Shown here: positions 29,063 to 38,694 of the stretch, piece by piece
Layout of the letters: every line of letters begins with the position of its first letter
Numbering within the stretch: the first letter of the stretch is position 1
Assembly: GCF_001620265.1 (NCBI RefSeq)
Contig: NZ_CP012661.1
Location: 4,477,001 to 4,541,000 of the forward strand
Source of the DNA: Frigidibacter mobilis
Lineage (GTDB): Bacteria; Pseudomonadota; Alphaproteobacteria; Rhodobacterales; Rhodobacteraceae
Direction of reading: 5' to 3'
Length of the DNA stretch: 64,000 bases
Translations under genes and position numbers: made by a program
Notes under the pieces: model-generated
Told to the model about the DNA's origin: nothing
The model's input: only the letters and a program-made list of their open reading frames with translations
The model's database searches: none

Positions 29063-30346
29063 GTGACGCTGCCGTATCAGACGCAGACCACGGGGGAAGG
29101 CGGTCCCGGCTTTGGCGCCGTGCGCCGGGTTCTGGTTGTCGACGATAGCCGGATGCAGCGCCGCATCCTGTCGGTCACGCTGGCCCGCGCGGGATATGAG
29201 GTGGTCGAGGCTGCATCGGGCGCCGAGGCGCTGGAGATTGCGGCGCGACTGGTGCCCGACCTGATCCTCTCGGACTGGATGATGCCGGGAATGGACGGGC
29301 TGGACTTCTGCCGCGCCCTCCGGACGCAGATGCTGGGCCGATATGTCTATTTCATCCTGCTGACATCAAGGACCGAAATCAACGACGTGGCCGAGGGGTT
29401 GCAATCGGGGGCAGATGACTTCCTGACCAAGCCGGTGAACGGGCAGGAACTGCGGGCCCGGATCGCGGCGGGCGAACGGATCTTGCGGATGGAGCGCGAG
29501 TTGAATGAGAAGAACCGCCTCGTTTCCTCGACGCTTGACGCGTTGCAGTCGCTGTATGATTCGCTCGACCGCGACCTGATCGAGGCGCGCAAGCTGCAGC
29601 AGAGCCTGGTGCGAGAGCGTCACCGAAGCTTTGGCAATGCCGAGGTGTCGCTGCTGCTGCGCCCCTCGGGCCATGTCGGGGGCGATCTGGTCGGTTTTTT
29701 CCCGATCAATGCCCGGCGGGTCGGGCTGTTCTCTATCGACGTGTCGGGGCATGGTATCACCTCGGCGCTGATGACGGCGCGGTTGGCCGGGCTGTTGTCG
29801 GGTACCTCGCCCGAACAGAACATCGTGCTGGTACAGTCCGATTTCGGCATCTACGAGGCCCGCCCTCCGGCAGAGGTGGCAGCGCACCTGAACCGCCTGC
29901 TGCTGGAAGAGATTGCAACGGAGAGCTATTTCACCCTGCTTTATGCTGACGTGGACCTGATCTCGGGAAGGGTGTCGATGGTACAGGCCGGCCATCCGCA
30001 CCCGGTGATCCAGCGTGCGTGCGGACGCATCGACCAGCTTGGCGCCGGCGGCCTGCCGGTGGGTCTGCTGGCCGAGGCGGAGTATCAGGGCTTCACGGCC
30101 AGGCTGCACCCCGGCGACCGGCTGCTTCTGGCGTCGGACGGGATCACCGAGGCGGCAGATGCCGAGGGGGTACAACTGGGCGAGGACGGGCTTGCCCGCC
30201 TGATGACCCGGAATGCCGGGCGCTCGGGCCCGGGCTTCCTCGAGGCGATGGTCCGGGATCTGGAGGCGTTCACGGGTGGAGAGTTTGCCGATGACGTGTC
30301 TGCGGTGTTCTTCGAGTTTCACGGCGCCAAGGAAAACGCCGGTTGA
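29063..30346 (+). CDS. Response regulator with PP2C (SpoIIE-type) serine phosphatase output
   Basis: Receiver-controlled serine/threonine phosphatase, the architecture that switches anti-sigma/antagonist modules. With GTG 29063 (GGAGGAG 9 bases upstream) the product has 427 residues. The receiver domain covers about 22-140 (VLVVDDSRMQRR, phospho-acceptor D71 in ILSDWMMPG, KP in LTKPVNG). A coiled-coil linker (about 145-185) follows, then the PP2C domain (GGDLVGFF, DVSGHGITSALM, LASDGITEA, DDVSAVFFE) with metal-binding acidic residues. An open frame from TTG 28991 lacks a ribosome site. It may correspond to RbaY of Rhodobacter capsulatus, which is inference. Confidence 0.88.
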   Translation: MTLPYQTQTTGEGGPGFGAVRRVLVVDDSRMQRRILSVTLARAGYEVVEAASGAEALEIAARLVPDLILSDWMMPGMDGLDFCRALRTQMLGRYVYFILLTSRTEINDVAEGLQSGADDFLTKPVNGQELRARIAAGERILRMERELNEKNRLVSSTLDALQSLYDSLDRDLIEARKLQQSLVRERHRSFGNAEVSLLLRPSGHVGGDLVGFFPINARRVGLFSIDVSGHGITSALMTARLAGLLSGTSPEQNIVLVQSDFGIYEARPPAEVAAHLNRLLLEEIATESYFTLLYADVDLISGRVSMVQAGHPHPVIQRACGRIDQLGAGGLPVGLLAEAEYQGFTARLHPGDRLLLASDGITEAADAEGVQLGEDGLARLMTRNAGRSGPGFLEAMVRDLEAFTGGEFADDVSAVFFEFHGAKENAG

Positions 30347-30354
30347 GCCCGCGG

Positions 30355-30798
30355 TCAGGCCCGCGCCATCGCCTGCATCAGGAAATGCCTGTCGCCCGCA
30401 TTGCCCAGATGGGCTGCCGCGTCGGCCGCAGACATCCACACGGCGCTGTGCCCGGGTTGGGTGGGCGGCCCCAGCGGGCGCACCGGCCGCGCCAGATAGA
30501 CGGTGCACAGCTTTTCGGCCCAGAGGTCGTATTCCGGCATGAAGGTGAAGCGTCGGAACGCCCCCAGCCGCCGCGCCCCCGCGATGGTCCAGCCGGTCTC
30601 TTCCATCACCTCGCGGTGCAGGGCGCGCAGGGGGTGTTCGCCCGGGTCGATCCCGCCGCCGGGCAGCTGAAACTCCGGCACCGGCGCCGATTGATGGGTC
30701 AGCAGCACATCGCCGGCCAGCGCCAGCACCGCATAAACCCCGGCCCGGCGCGTGTAGCGCTGGCCGGCCTTCGGCGGCTCGCCCACCCGTCTGATCAT
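30355..30798 (-). CDS. Nudix hydrolase
   Basis: Hydrolyses a nucleoside diphosphate-linked compound of unknown identity. The 147-residue product has a complete Nudix box, GGGIDPGEHPLRALHREVMEETGW near residues 48-71, with the REVMEE catalytic acidic residues. ATG 30798 is preceded by AAGGGGG. Convergent with the receiver-phosphatase gene, 8 bases away, and divergent from hslO. Confidence 0.85.
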   Translation of the reverse strand: MIRRVGEPPKAGQRYTRRAGVYAVLALAGDVLLTHQSAPVPEFQLPGGGIDPGEHPLRALHREVMEETGWTIAGARRLGAFRRFTFMPEYDLWAEKLCTVYLARPVRPLGPPTQPGHSAVWMSAADAAAHLGNAGDRHFLMQAMARA

Positions 30799-30887
30799 TG
30801 TCACCCCCTTGGTCCCGGCGTTGCCGCGCCTATATGATCGCGGTATGCCAAGGCGCAAGCGCCAAGAAAACCCCCGAAGGATACCCC

Positions 30888-31892
30888 ATGACCACGCTGT
30901 CGCAGATCGCCTGGGACGACACCGTCCTGCCGTTTCAACTCGACAAGGCCGATATCCGTGGCCGTGTCGCGCGGTTGGATGGCGTTCTGGAAAATGTCCT
31001 CAAGCAGCACAGCTACCCCGCGCAGATCGAGGCGCTGGTGGCCGAGGCCGCGCTGCTGACCGCGATGATCGGCCAGACCATCAAGCTGCGGTGGAAGCTG
31101 TCGCTGCAGATCCGGGGCGACGGACCGGCCCGGATCATCGCCACCGATTACTACGGTCCCTCGGCCGAGGGAGAGCCGGCGCGGATCCGTGCCTGGGCCA
31201 GCTATGATGCCGACCGGTTGGTCGAGGGCGTGCGGCCCTTCGACCTGATCGGCAAGGGCTATTTCGCTGTGCTGATCGACCAGGGCGAGGGGATGGTGCC
31301 CTATCAGGGCCTGACCCCGATTGCCGGCGACTCGCTGTCGGACTGTGCCGAGGCCTATTTCGCGCAGTCCGAACAGCTGCCGACCCGTTTCGCGCTGTCC
31401 TATGGCCGCTCTACCCTCGCCGGTCGGGCAGAGCGTTGGCGGGCGGGCGGCGTGATGCTGCAGCACATGCCCAAGGCCTCGCCCTTCGTCGCGCTGGAAG
31501 GCGGCAGCGGCGAGGGTGGGCTACTGTCGGCATCGGATCTGCTGGATGGCGAAGAGGGCGAAAACTGGACCCGTGCCAATATCCTGCTGGATACCGTCGA
31601 AGAGCTGGAGCTGATCGGCCCGACCGTACAGCCGACCGACCTGCTGGTGCGGTTGTTCCATGAAGAGGGCACGCGGGTGTTCGATCCGCAGCGGGTGGAG
31701 TTCGGCTGCACCTGCTCTGTGGACAAGGTGCGCCAAAGCCTGTCGATCTATTCGGCGAAGGACATCGCCTACATGACCACGCCCGAAGGCACGGTCACTG
31801 CCGACTGCCAGTTCTGCGGCGCGCATTACGTGCTCGACCCGCAGACCGTGGGGTTCGAGGCGACGCGCGCGCCGGAGGGTGACAATGCCTGA
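30888..31892 (+). CDS. hslO: Redox-regulated holdase chaperone Hsp33
   Basis: Becomes an active chaperone on oxidation, protecting proteins from oxidative unfolding. The 334-residue product has the N-terminal Hsp33 core (GPARIIATDYY, GKGYFAVLIDQGEGMVPYQG) and the C-terminal zinc redox switch: C274 and C276 in GCTCS, C307 and C310 in CQFC. GAAGGA lies 6 bases before ATG 30888. Overlaps the next Nudix gene by 8 bases, starting the hslO-nudix-cca run. Confidence 0.95.
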   Translation: MTTLSQIAWDDTVLPFQLDKADIRGRVARLDGVLENVLKQHSYPAQIEALVAEAALLTAMIGQTIKLRWKLSLQIRGDGPARIIATDYYGPSAEGEPARIRAWASYDADRLVEGVRPFDLIGKGYFAVLIDQGEGMVPYQGLTPIAGDSLSDCAEAYFAQSEQLPTRFALSYGRSTLAGRAERWRAGGVMLQHMPKASPFVALEGGSGEGGLLSASDLLDGEEGENWTRANILLDTVEELELIGPTVQPTDLLVRLFHEEGTRVFDPQRVEFGCTCSVDKVRQSLSIYSAKDIAYMTTPEGTVTADCQFCGAHYVLDPQTVGFEATRAPEGDNA

Positions 31893-32514
31893 CAGTCTGG
31901 CGCCCCATGACCCGCTGGCCCCGGTGATCCGGGCGCTGGCGCGTCCGGGTCGGCCCTCGTCGGATTATGACCTAGCCCGCGGCATCACCCTGCCTGCGGG
32001 CCGGGTGCTGCGCGCCGCCGGGGTGCTGGTGGCGTTTCAGGATGGCCCGCTTGGGCCCGAGGTGGTGCTGACCAAGCGCTCGTCCCGGCTCAAGCACCAT
32101 CCCGGGCAGATCGCCTTTCCGGGGGGCAAGGTCGATCCGGGGGATGAGGGGCCGGTGGACGCCGCCCTGCGCGAGGCGCATGAGGAGGTGGGGCTGGCCC
32201 GCGACCAGGTCGAGATCCTGGGCGTGATGCCGGCGCATGAAACCGTTACCGGCTTTGTGGTGACGCCGGTTCTGGCCCGGATCCTCGGTGCCTTCACCCC
32301 CGTGCCCGAGGCGGGCGAGGTCGAGGAGGTGTTCGCCGTGCCGCTGTCGCATGTCGGCGACCCTGCGCGCTACCGGATCGAGCATCGGCAATGGCTGGGC
32401 GTGCCGCGGCCCTATTGGGTGGCGCCCTACGGTCCCTATTACATCTGGGGCGCGACCGCGCGTATGCTGAAGGCATTGGCGGATCGGATGGCCCAGGATG
32501 CGGATCACGGATGA
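31885..32514 (+). CDS. Nudix hydrolase, CoA pyrophosphatase type
   Basis: Probably cleaves coenzyme A or its derivatives into 4'-phosphopantetheine and 3',5'-ADP. The 209-residue product has LTKRSSRLKHHPGQIAFPGG near residue 63, the CoA-specific extension preceding the Nudix box, followed by GGKVDPGDEGPVDAALREAHEEVG with intact catalytic acids. ATG 31885 has GGAGGG 5 bases upstream; a GTG at 31879 is less likely. Overlaps hslO by 8 and cca by 17 bases. Confidence 0.9.
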   Translation: MPDSLAPHDPLAPVIRALARPGRPSSDYDLARGITLPAGRVLRAAGVLVAFQDGPLGPEVVLTKRSSRLKHHPGQIAFPGGKVDPGDEGPVDAALREAHEEVGLARDQVEILGVMPAHETVTGFVVTPVLARILGAFTPVPEAGEVEEVFAVPLSHVGDPARYRIEHRQWLGVPRPYWVAPYGPYYIWGATARMLKALADRMAQDADHG

Positions 32515-33640
32515 CTGGATAGCAGAGCCCGGCGTGCAGTCGGTGCTGGCGATGCTGGCGGGGGCGGGGCATCGGGCGCTGCTGGTTGGCGGCTGCGTGC
32601 GCAATGCGCTGCTGGGGGCGCCGGTCAGCGACATCGACATCGCCACCGACGCACCGCCGCAGCGGGTGATGGACCTGGCGGCGGCGGCGGGCCTCAAGGC
32701 GGTGCCGACGGGGTTTGACCACGGCACGGTGACGGTGATTGCGAACCATGTTCCGCATGAGGTGACGACCTTCCGCCGCGATGTGGAAACCTTCGGGCGC
32801 CACGCCACCGTCGCCTTTGCGACCCGGGTAGAGGATGACGCCTCCCGCCGGGACTTTACCATGAACGCGCTTTATGCCGAGGCGGATGGCTCGGTGGTCG
32901 ATCCTCTCGGCGGCCTCGCCGACCTGCGGGCGCGGCGGGTGCGGTTCGTCGGAGATGCCGACGCGCGCATTTGCGAGGATTATCTGCGGATCCTGCGCTT
33001 CTTCCGCTTTCACGCCTGGTATGGAGACGCAGCGGAGGGGCTGGATGCCGACGGGCTTGCCGCCTGCGCCGAGCATTCGGCTGGAATAGAGACGCTTTCG
33101 CGCGAGCGGGTCGGAGGTGAGATGCGCAAGCTGCTGGCCGCGCCAGACCCGGCGCCGGTGGTGGCGGCGATGCAGGCCAGCGGCGTTCTGGCCCATGTGC
33201 TGCCGGGGGCAGAGATGCGCGCGCTGGCGCCGCTTGTGCATCTGGAGGCGGGGCTGGCCCCCGATGCGATGCGCCGGCTGGCCGTGTTGGGCGGCGCGGA
33301 CCCGGCAGAGCGCTTGCGCCTGTCGCGGGCCGAGGCGCGGCGGCTGGATCTGCTGCGCGGTCTGATCGGCAGCATGGCGGGGCCGGCCGAGCTCGGCTTT
33401 GTCCACGGCGCCGACCTCGCGCGCGATGCACTGCTGGCGCGGGCGGCGGTGATGGAGCAGCCACTGCCGCAGGGATGGCTGCAGGCCGTGACACAGGGCG
33501 CGGAGGCGACCTTCCCGGTGACGGCCGCCGACCTGATGCCGGCCTATTCGGGCCCGGCCCTTGGCGCGCGGCTGGCAGAGCTGCAGGCGCGCTGGATCGC
33601 CTCGGGCTTCGCCCTCGGGCGGAACGATCTTCTGGGCTGA
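32498..33640 (+). CDS. cca: CCA-adding tRNA nucleotidyltransferase / poly(A) polymerase family protein
   Basis: Adds or repairs the 3' CCA end of tRNA. The 380-residue product has LLVGGCVRNALLG near residue 29, the catalytic acidic pair in SDIDIATDA near residue 44, RRDFTMNALY near residue 117, and the template-forming EDYLRILRFFRFHA near residue 157. Class II family members include both CCA enzymes and PcnB-type polymerases; length and context favour CCA. The one tRNA gene in this window already encodes CCA, so repair would be its role there. Confidence 0.88.
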   Translation: MRITDDWIAEPGVQSVLAMLAGAGHRALLVGGCVRNALLGAPVSDIDIATDAPPQRVMDLAAAAGLKAVPTGFDHGTVTVIANHVPHEVTTFRRDVETFGRHATVAFATRVEDDASRRDFTMNALYAEADGSVVDPLGGLADLRARRVRFVGDADARICEDYLRILRFFRFHAWYGDAAEGLDADGLAACAEHSAGIETLSRERVGGEMRKLLAAPDPAPVVAAMQASGVLAHVLPGAEMRALAPLVHLEAGLAPDAMRRLAVLGGADPAERLRLSRAEARRLDLLRGLIGSMAGPAELGFVHGADLARDALLARAAVMEQPLPQGWLQAVTQGAEATFPVTAADLMPAYSGPALGARLAELQARWIASGFALGRNDLLG

Positions 33641-33706
33641 CCGGCGGTTCCCCTTCTCCGCAAACGGGTTTATATGCGGGGGGCAACGGATAGAGGCACG
33701 GTCCCG

Positions 33707-35548
33707 ATGTTCCGCTTCTTCGAAAATCTCGTCGATCCCTTCGCAGCTTATACCGAGTCGGATGCGCCGCCGCGGCGGCTGTGGCCGTTTCTGTGGGCCT
33801 ATTGCCGGCCATTCAAGGCGGTGTTCGCCGCGACGGCGCTGCTGTCGGTGATCGTGGCCTCGCTGGATGTGGTGCTGATCTGGTATGTGGGGCGCATGGT
33901 CGATCTGCTGGCCAGCGGCGCGCCGGCGGCGGTCTGGGCCGATCACGGGACAGAGTTCATCCTTGCCGGCCTTGCCATCGTGTTTCTGCGGCCGCTGCTG
34001 GCGGGGGCGGATGTGGCGCTGCTGCACAACACCATCCTGCCGAACTTCGGCACGCTGATCCGCTGGCGCGCGCATCGCCATGTGCTGCGCCAGCCGGTCG
34101 GCTGGTTCGAGAACGATTTCGCCGGCCGCATCGCCAACCGCATCATGCAGACCCCCCCCGCCGCCGGGGACGCCGTGTTCCAGACCTTCGACGCGGTGGC
34201 CTTTGCCGTGACCACGGTGATCGGCTCCATCGCAATGCTGGCCGGGGCGGACCCGCGGCTGGTGGTGCCGCTGCTGCTGTGGCTGCTGGGATACGCGCTG
34301 CTGCTGCGCTGGACGATCCGGCGCGCGGGACCGGCGGCCAAGGCCTCGTCCGATGCGCGGTCTGCGATCACCGGGCGGGTGGTGGACAGCTATTCCAACA
34401 TCCATTCGGTGAAGCTGTTTGCGCATCATGACCGCGAGATCACCTATGCCCGCGACGCCATCGAACATGCCCGCACGACCTTCCAGAAGGAAATGCGGAT
34501 CATCACCACGATGGATGTAGTGCTGACGCTGCTGAACGGGCTGCTGATCGTCGGCGTCACCGGCTGGGCGGTGGTGCTGTGGTATCAGGGGTCGGCTTCT
34601 GTCGGGGTGGTGGCGGCGGCGGCGGCGCTGGTGCTGCGGCTGAACAACATGACCTATTGGGTGATGTGGGCGACCACGGGCCTTGTGCAGGCGCTTGGCG
34701 TGGTGGCCGAGGGGATGGAGACCATCGCCCAGCCGATCGCGCTGACCGACGTGGCGGATGCCAAGCCGTTGAACCTGACCGAGGGCCGGATCGAGGTGCA
34801 GGGCCTGTCACACCACTATGGCCGCGGCAGCGGCGGTCTGGACCGGATCAGCCTGTCGATTGCGCCGGGCGAGAAGGTGGGGCTGATCGGCCGCTCCGGC
34901 GCCGGGAAATCGACGCTGGTGAAGCTGCTTCTGCGCTTCTACGACGCTGAGGGCGGGCGGATCCTGATCGACGGACAGGACATTGCCGAGGTGACGCAGG
35001 ACAGCCTGCGCGCCCGCATCGGCATGGTGCAGCAGGACAGCAGCCTTCTGCATCGGTCGGTGCGCGAGAACATCCTCTACGGCCGCCCCGATGCGACCGA
35101 GGCGGAGATGATCGAGGCGGCGAAGAGGGCCGAGGCACATGACTTCATCCTGTCGCTGCGCGATCCCGAGGGCCGCTCCGGCTATGACGCGCAGGTCGGC
35201 GAGCGCGGAGTCAAGCTGTCGGGCGGGCAGCGGCAGCGGGTGGCGCTGGCGCGGGTGATCCTGAAGGACGCGCCGATCCTGGTGCTGGACGAGGCGACAA
35301 GCGCGCTCGACAGCGAGGTCGAGGCGGCGATCCAGGACACGCTTTATGGCGTGATGGAGGGCAAGACGGTGATCGCCATCGCGCACCGGCTGTCGACCAT
35401 CGCCCACATGGACCGGATCGTGGTGATCGAGGATGGCCGCATCGCCGAGCAGGGCAGCCATGCGGAACTTCTGGCAAGTGGCGGGCTTTATGCCCGGTTC
35501 TGGGAGCGGCAATCGGGCGGCTTCATCGGCACAGAGGATGCGGAATGA
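33707..35548 (+). CDS. ABC exporter half-transporter, fused membrane and ATPase domains (first of pair)
   Basis: The 613-residue product has a six-helix exporter domain (about 20-340), including ENDFAGRIANRIMQTPPAAG in the coupling region. Then an ATPase domain follows: Walker A GRSGAGKSTL near residue 400, Q-loop MVQQD, signature LSGGQRQR, Walker B ILVLDEATSALD and H-loop IAHRLST. All ATPase motifs are canonical. It overlaps the second half-transporter by 4 bases, so a heterodimer is likely. Substrate unknown; lipids or drugs are typical for this multidrug/lipid exporter group. Confidence 0.9.
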   Translation: MFRFFENLVDPFAAYTESDAPPRRLWPFLWAYCRPFKAVFAATALLSVIVASLDVVLIWYVGRMVDLLASGAPAAVWADHGTEFILAGLAIVFLRPLLAGADVALLHNTILPNFGTLIRWRAHRHVLRQPVGWFENDFAGRIANRIMQTPPAAGDAVFQTFDAVAFAVTTVIGSIAMLAGADPRLVVPLLLWLLGYALLLRWTIRRAGPAAKASSDARSAITGRVVDSYSNIHSVKLFAHHDREITYARDAIEHARTTFQKEMRIITTMDVVLTLLNGLLIVGVTGWAVVLWYQGSASVGVVAAAAALVLRLNNMTYWVMWATTGLVQALGVVAEGMETIAQPIALTDVADAKPLNLTEGRIEVQGLSHHYGRGSGGLDRISLSIAPGEKVGLIGRSGAGKSTLVKLLLRFYDAEGGRILIDGQDIAEVTQDSLRARIGMVQQDSSLLHRSVRENILYGRPDATEAEMIEAAKRAEAHDFILSLRDPEGRSGYDAQVGERGVKLSGGQRQRVALARVILKDAPILVLDEATSALDSEVEAAIQDTLYGVMEGKTVIAIAHRLSTIAHMDRIVVIEDGRIAEQGSHAELLASGGLYARFWERQSGGFIGTEDAE

Positions 35549-37386
35549 AACCCGGCGACATGATCGACGCTTTCCGCCCCGCGGACGGCGCGCCCCCGCA
35601 ACGGCTGGGCGCGTTCTTTGGATGGTGCCTGGCGGGCGCCTGGCCGGCGCTGACCTGGTCGGGGTTCTTCTCGATGCTGGCCGGCTCGCTTGAGGTGGTG
35701 TCGGCGCTGCTGCTGGGAATGGTGATCGACGCGGCACTAGCCTCGGAGCCCGCTACGGTGTTCACCGCGAACTGGCCGCTGTTCCTGCTGGCGGCGGGGT
35801 TCTACCTGGTCATCCGTCCGTCCGTCTTCGGCCTGTCCTCGGCGTCGAACTCCATCATCATCGGGCCGAACGTGTTGCCGCTGGTGCTCTCGCGGCTGCA
35901 TCGCTGGACGATGGGGCAGGCGGTCACCTTCTTTGACAACGATTTCGCGGGGCGCATCGCGCAAAAGCAGATGCAGACCGCCCGCGCCGTCACCGATGTG
36001 GCGACCGAGGTCATCAACGTCGTTGCCTTCGCGCTGGCCTCGGTCGTGGGTTCGGCGCTGTTCCTGCTGGCCATCGACGGCTGGGTCGCGGTGGCGCTGA
36101 TGGTCTGGATGGTCAGCTATATCAGCCTGATCCGCTGGTTCCTGCCGCGGGTGCGCGGCAAGTCGGCGGCGCGGGCTTCGGCAAGGGCGATGGTCACGGG
36201 GCAGGTGGTCGACACCATCACCAACATCAAGACGGTGAAGCTGTTCGCCCATGCCGAGCATGAAGACCGCGCCGCACTGTCGGCAATGGCCGGGTTCCGC
36301 GAACGGGCGCTGGATTTCGGCTATGTCTCGGCCTGGTTCCGCTTCACGCTGATGGCGCTGTCGGGGGTGCTGCCGGTGCTGCTGATCGGCGGGGCGATCC
36401 TGCTGTGGAGCCAGGGCGGCGCGAGCGCGGGGGATATCGCCGCATCCGGCGCGATCTCGATCCGCATCGCGCAGATGTCGGGCTGGGTCAGCATGTCGCT
36501 GATGAGCATCTATGGCTCGGTCGGCGAGGTCGAGGACGGGATGAAGACCCTGACCCCGCCGCACACGCTGAACGATGCGCCGGGCGCGGTGGATCTGGCG
36601 CGGGTCAAGGGCGAGGTCCGTTTCGACCATGTCGGTTTCGCCTATGGCCGCGGCGCGGGTGGGGTGCAGGACATCGACCTGACGATCCGGCCCGGCGAGC
36701 GGGTGGGCATCGTCGGTGCCTCGGGCGCGGGAAAGTCCACCCTGGTGGCGCTGCTGCTGCGGCTTTACGACGTGGAGAAGGGCGCGATCCTGATCGACGG
36801 GCAGGACATCCGCGGCGCCACGCAGGAAAGCCTGCGCCGGCAGATCGGCATGGTCACGCAGGAAACCGCGATGTTCAACCGCTCGGCCCGTGACAACATC
36901 CTCTATGGCAATCCCGAGGAAGGGGAGGAGGCGCTGATCGCCGCGGCGAAGGCGGCCGAGGCGCATGAGTTCATCCTGGGCCTGCAGGACCATATGGGCC
37001 GCAAGGGCTATGACGCGCATCTGGGTGAGCGGGGGGTCAAGCTGTCAGGCGGCCAACGCCAGCGGATCGCGCTGGCCCGGGCCTTCCTGAAGAACGCGCC
37101 GATCCTGGTGCTGGACGAGGCGACAAGCGCGCTCGACAGCGAGGTCGAGGCCTCGATCCAGACCGCGCTGGTGCAGGTGATGCAGGGCAAGACCGTGCTG
37201 GCCATCGCGCACCGGCTGTCCACCATCGCCGAGATGGACCGGATCGTGGTGATGGAAGAGGGCCGCATCGTCGAGCAGGGCAGCCATGACGAATTGCTGG
37301 CGCGGGGCGGGCTTTATGCGCGCTACTGGAACCGGCAGTCGGGCGGGTTCATCGGCACGGATGAAGCCGGCGAGGCCGCCGAGTGA
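35545..37386 (+). CDS. ABC exporter half-transporter, fused membrane and ATPase domains (second of pair)
   Basis: Also 613 residues and clearly homologous to its upstream neighbour. It has six membrane helices, the matching region DNDFAGRIAQKQMQTARAVT, Walker A GASGAGKSTL near residue 395, signature LSGGQRQR, Walker B ILVLDEATSALD, and IAHRLST. Both subunits keep complete catalytic motifs, unlike heterodimers with one degenerate site. The identical stretch LDEATSALDSEVEA and the shared ending RQSGGFIGT suggest duplication. The ATGA overlap upstream and GTGA overlap downstream couple it to the methyltransferase gene. Confidence 0.9.
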   Translation: MKPGDMIDAFRPADGAPPQRLGAFFGWCLAGAWPALTWSGFFSMLAGSLEVVSALLLGMVIDAALASEPATVFTANWPLFLLAAGFYLVIRPSVFGLSSASNSIIIGPNVLPLVLSRLHRWTMGQAVTFFDNDFAGRIAQKQMQTARAVTDVATEVINVVAFALASVVGSALFLLAIDGWVAVALMVWMVSYISLIRWFLPRVRGKSAARASARAMVTGQVVDTITNIKTVKLFAHAEHEDRAALSAMAGFRERALDFGYVSAWFRFTLMALSGVLPVLLIGGAILLWSQGGASAGDIAASGAISIRIAQMSGWVSMSLMSIYGSVGEVEDGMKTLTPPHTLNDAPGAVDLARVKGEVRFDHVGFAYGRGAGGVQDIDLTIRPGERVGIVGASGAGKSTLVALLLRLYDVEKGAILIDGQDIRGATQESLRRQIGMVTQETAMFNRSARDNILYGNPEEGEEALIAAAKAAEAHEFILGLQDHMGRKGYDAHLGERGVKLSGGQRQRIALARAFLKNAPILVLDEATSALDSEVEASIQTALVQVMQGKTVLAIAHRLSTIAEMDRIVVMEEGRIVEQGSHDELLARGGLYARYWNRQSGGFIGTDEAGEAAE

Positions 37387-38603
37387 TCCTGACCATCGAC
37401 CGGCTGGGCCATCTGGGCGACGCGATTGCACAGGGGCCGGAGGGGCCCGTCTATGTGGCGCAGGCACTGCCGGGCGAGGTGGTGGAGGGCACGCCGGTGG
37501 CGGGCCGCATCGCCGCGCCGCGGATCGTCACGCCCTCGCCGGATCGGGTGCGCGCACCCTGCCCGCATTACCGCGCCTGTGGGGGGTGCTCGCTGCAACA
37601 TGCCTCGGACGGGTTTGTCGAGGGGTGGAAGGCCGATGTCGCGCGCCTCGCGCTGGCCGGGCAGGGGCTGGAGGCGCCCTTGCGCCCGGTTGTCACCTCG
37701 CCCGCCCGGTCGCGCCGCCGCGCCACGCTGGCAGGGCGGCGGACGAAGAAGGGCGCGCTGGTCGGCTTTCATGGCCGCGCCTCGGGGACGCTGACCGAGA
37801 TCGATGGCTGCCTGCTGCTGCACCCGGGGCTGATAGCGGTGCTGCCGCTGTTGCGCGAGCTGACGGCGGCGGGCGCCAGCCGGCAGGGCGAACTGGGCCT
37901 GATGGTGACGCTGACGACCGGCGGCGTCGATCTGGCGGTGACGGGCGGCAAGCCGATGGATGCGGCGCTGTTCGCGGCGCTGGCGGGGTTTGCCGAAGCC
38001 GGCGATCTGGCGCGGCTGTCGTGGAACGGCGATCCGGTGGCGCTGCGCCGGCCACCGACGCAGCGCTTCGGCGCGGCCGAGGTGGTGCCGGCCTCGGGTG
38101 CCTTCCTGCAGGCCACCGCCGAGGGCGAGGCGGCGCTGCTTGCGGCGGTGACAGAGGCGGTCGGCGGCGCCGGCGTCATTGCCGACCTGTTTGCCGGATC
38201 GGGCACCTTCGCGCTGCCGCTGGCAAGCCGGGCCGAGGTTCATGCGGTCGAGGGTGAGGCGGCTGCCCTGGCGGCGCTGGATGCGGGATGGCGCCGCGCC
38301 GGCGGGCTGCACAAAGTCAGCACCGAGACGCGCGACCTGTTCCGCCGCCCGCTGCTGCCCGATGAACTGCGCCGGTTTGGCGCCGTGGTGATCGACCCGC
38401 CGCGGGCGGGGGCCGAGGCGCAGGCGGCCGAACTGGCGCGCAGCTCGGTGCCGGTGATCGCCGCGGTATCGTGCAACCCCGTGACCTTTGCCCGTGACGC
38501 CCGGATGCTGCTGGCGAGGGGCTACCGCATCGACTGGCTGCAGGTGGTGGACCAGTTCCGCTGGTCGCCGCATGTGGAACTGGTGGCTCGGTTCTCGCGC
38601 TGA
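37383..38603 (+). CDS. TrmA/RlmC/RlmD-family RNA (uracil-5)-methyltransferase
   Basis: Transfers a methyl group from S-adenosylmethionine to a uridine C5 in rRNA or tRNA. The 406-residue product has a 4Fe-4S site at C60, C66 and C69 (CPHYRACGGC), the SAM-binding region IADLFAGSGTFALPL near residue 257, the VVIDPPRAG motif near residue 336, and the catalytic cysteine in AVSCNP near residue 363. It lacks an obvious TRAM domain. Which uridine is modified cannot be told. GTG start overlaps the ABC gene stop. Confidence 0.85.
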   Translation: MILTIDRLGHLGDAIAQGPEGPVYVAQALPGEVVEGTPVAGRIAAPRIVTPSPDRVRAPCPHYRACGGCSLQHASDGFVEGWKADVARLALAGQGLEAPLRPVVTSPARSRRRATLAGRRTKKGALVGFHGRASGTLTEIDGCLLLHPGLIAVLPLLRELTAAGASRQGELGLMVTLTTGGVDLAVTGGKPMDAALFAALAGFAEAGDLARLSWNGDPVALRRPPTQRFGAAEVVPASGAFLQATAEGEAALLAAVTEAVGGAGVIADLFAGSGTFALPLASRAEVHAVEGEAAALAALDAGWRRAGGLHKVSTETRDLFRRPLLPDELRRFGAVVIDPPRAGAEAQAAELARSSVPVIAAVSCNPVTFARDARMLLARGYRIDWLQVVDQFRWSPHVELVARFSR

Positions 38604-38694
38604 TCTCACCGTTCCGTGAGCGCGTTTCCGCCGTCTTTGCGGTGTGGCAATTCCAGTGTATCACTGGAAAAAAAGCGGGACAGGCACCTTCTTC

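Noticed and set aside
32294..34468. A very long open frame (over 700 codons) on the minus strand opposite cca and the first ABC gene
   Set aside because: Low-complexity, Arg/His/Gln/Pro-rich product without any family motif, exactly antisense to two well-supported genes; a usual by-product of high GC content.
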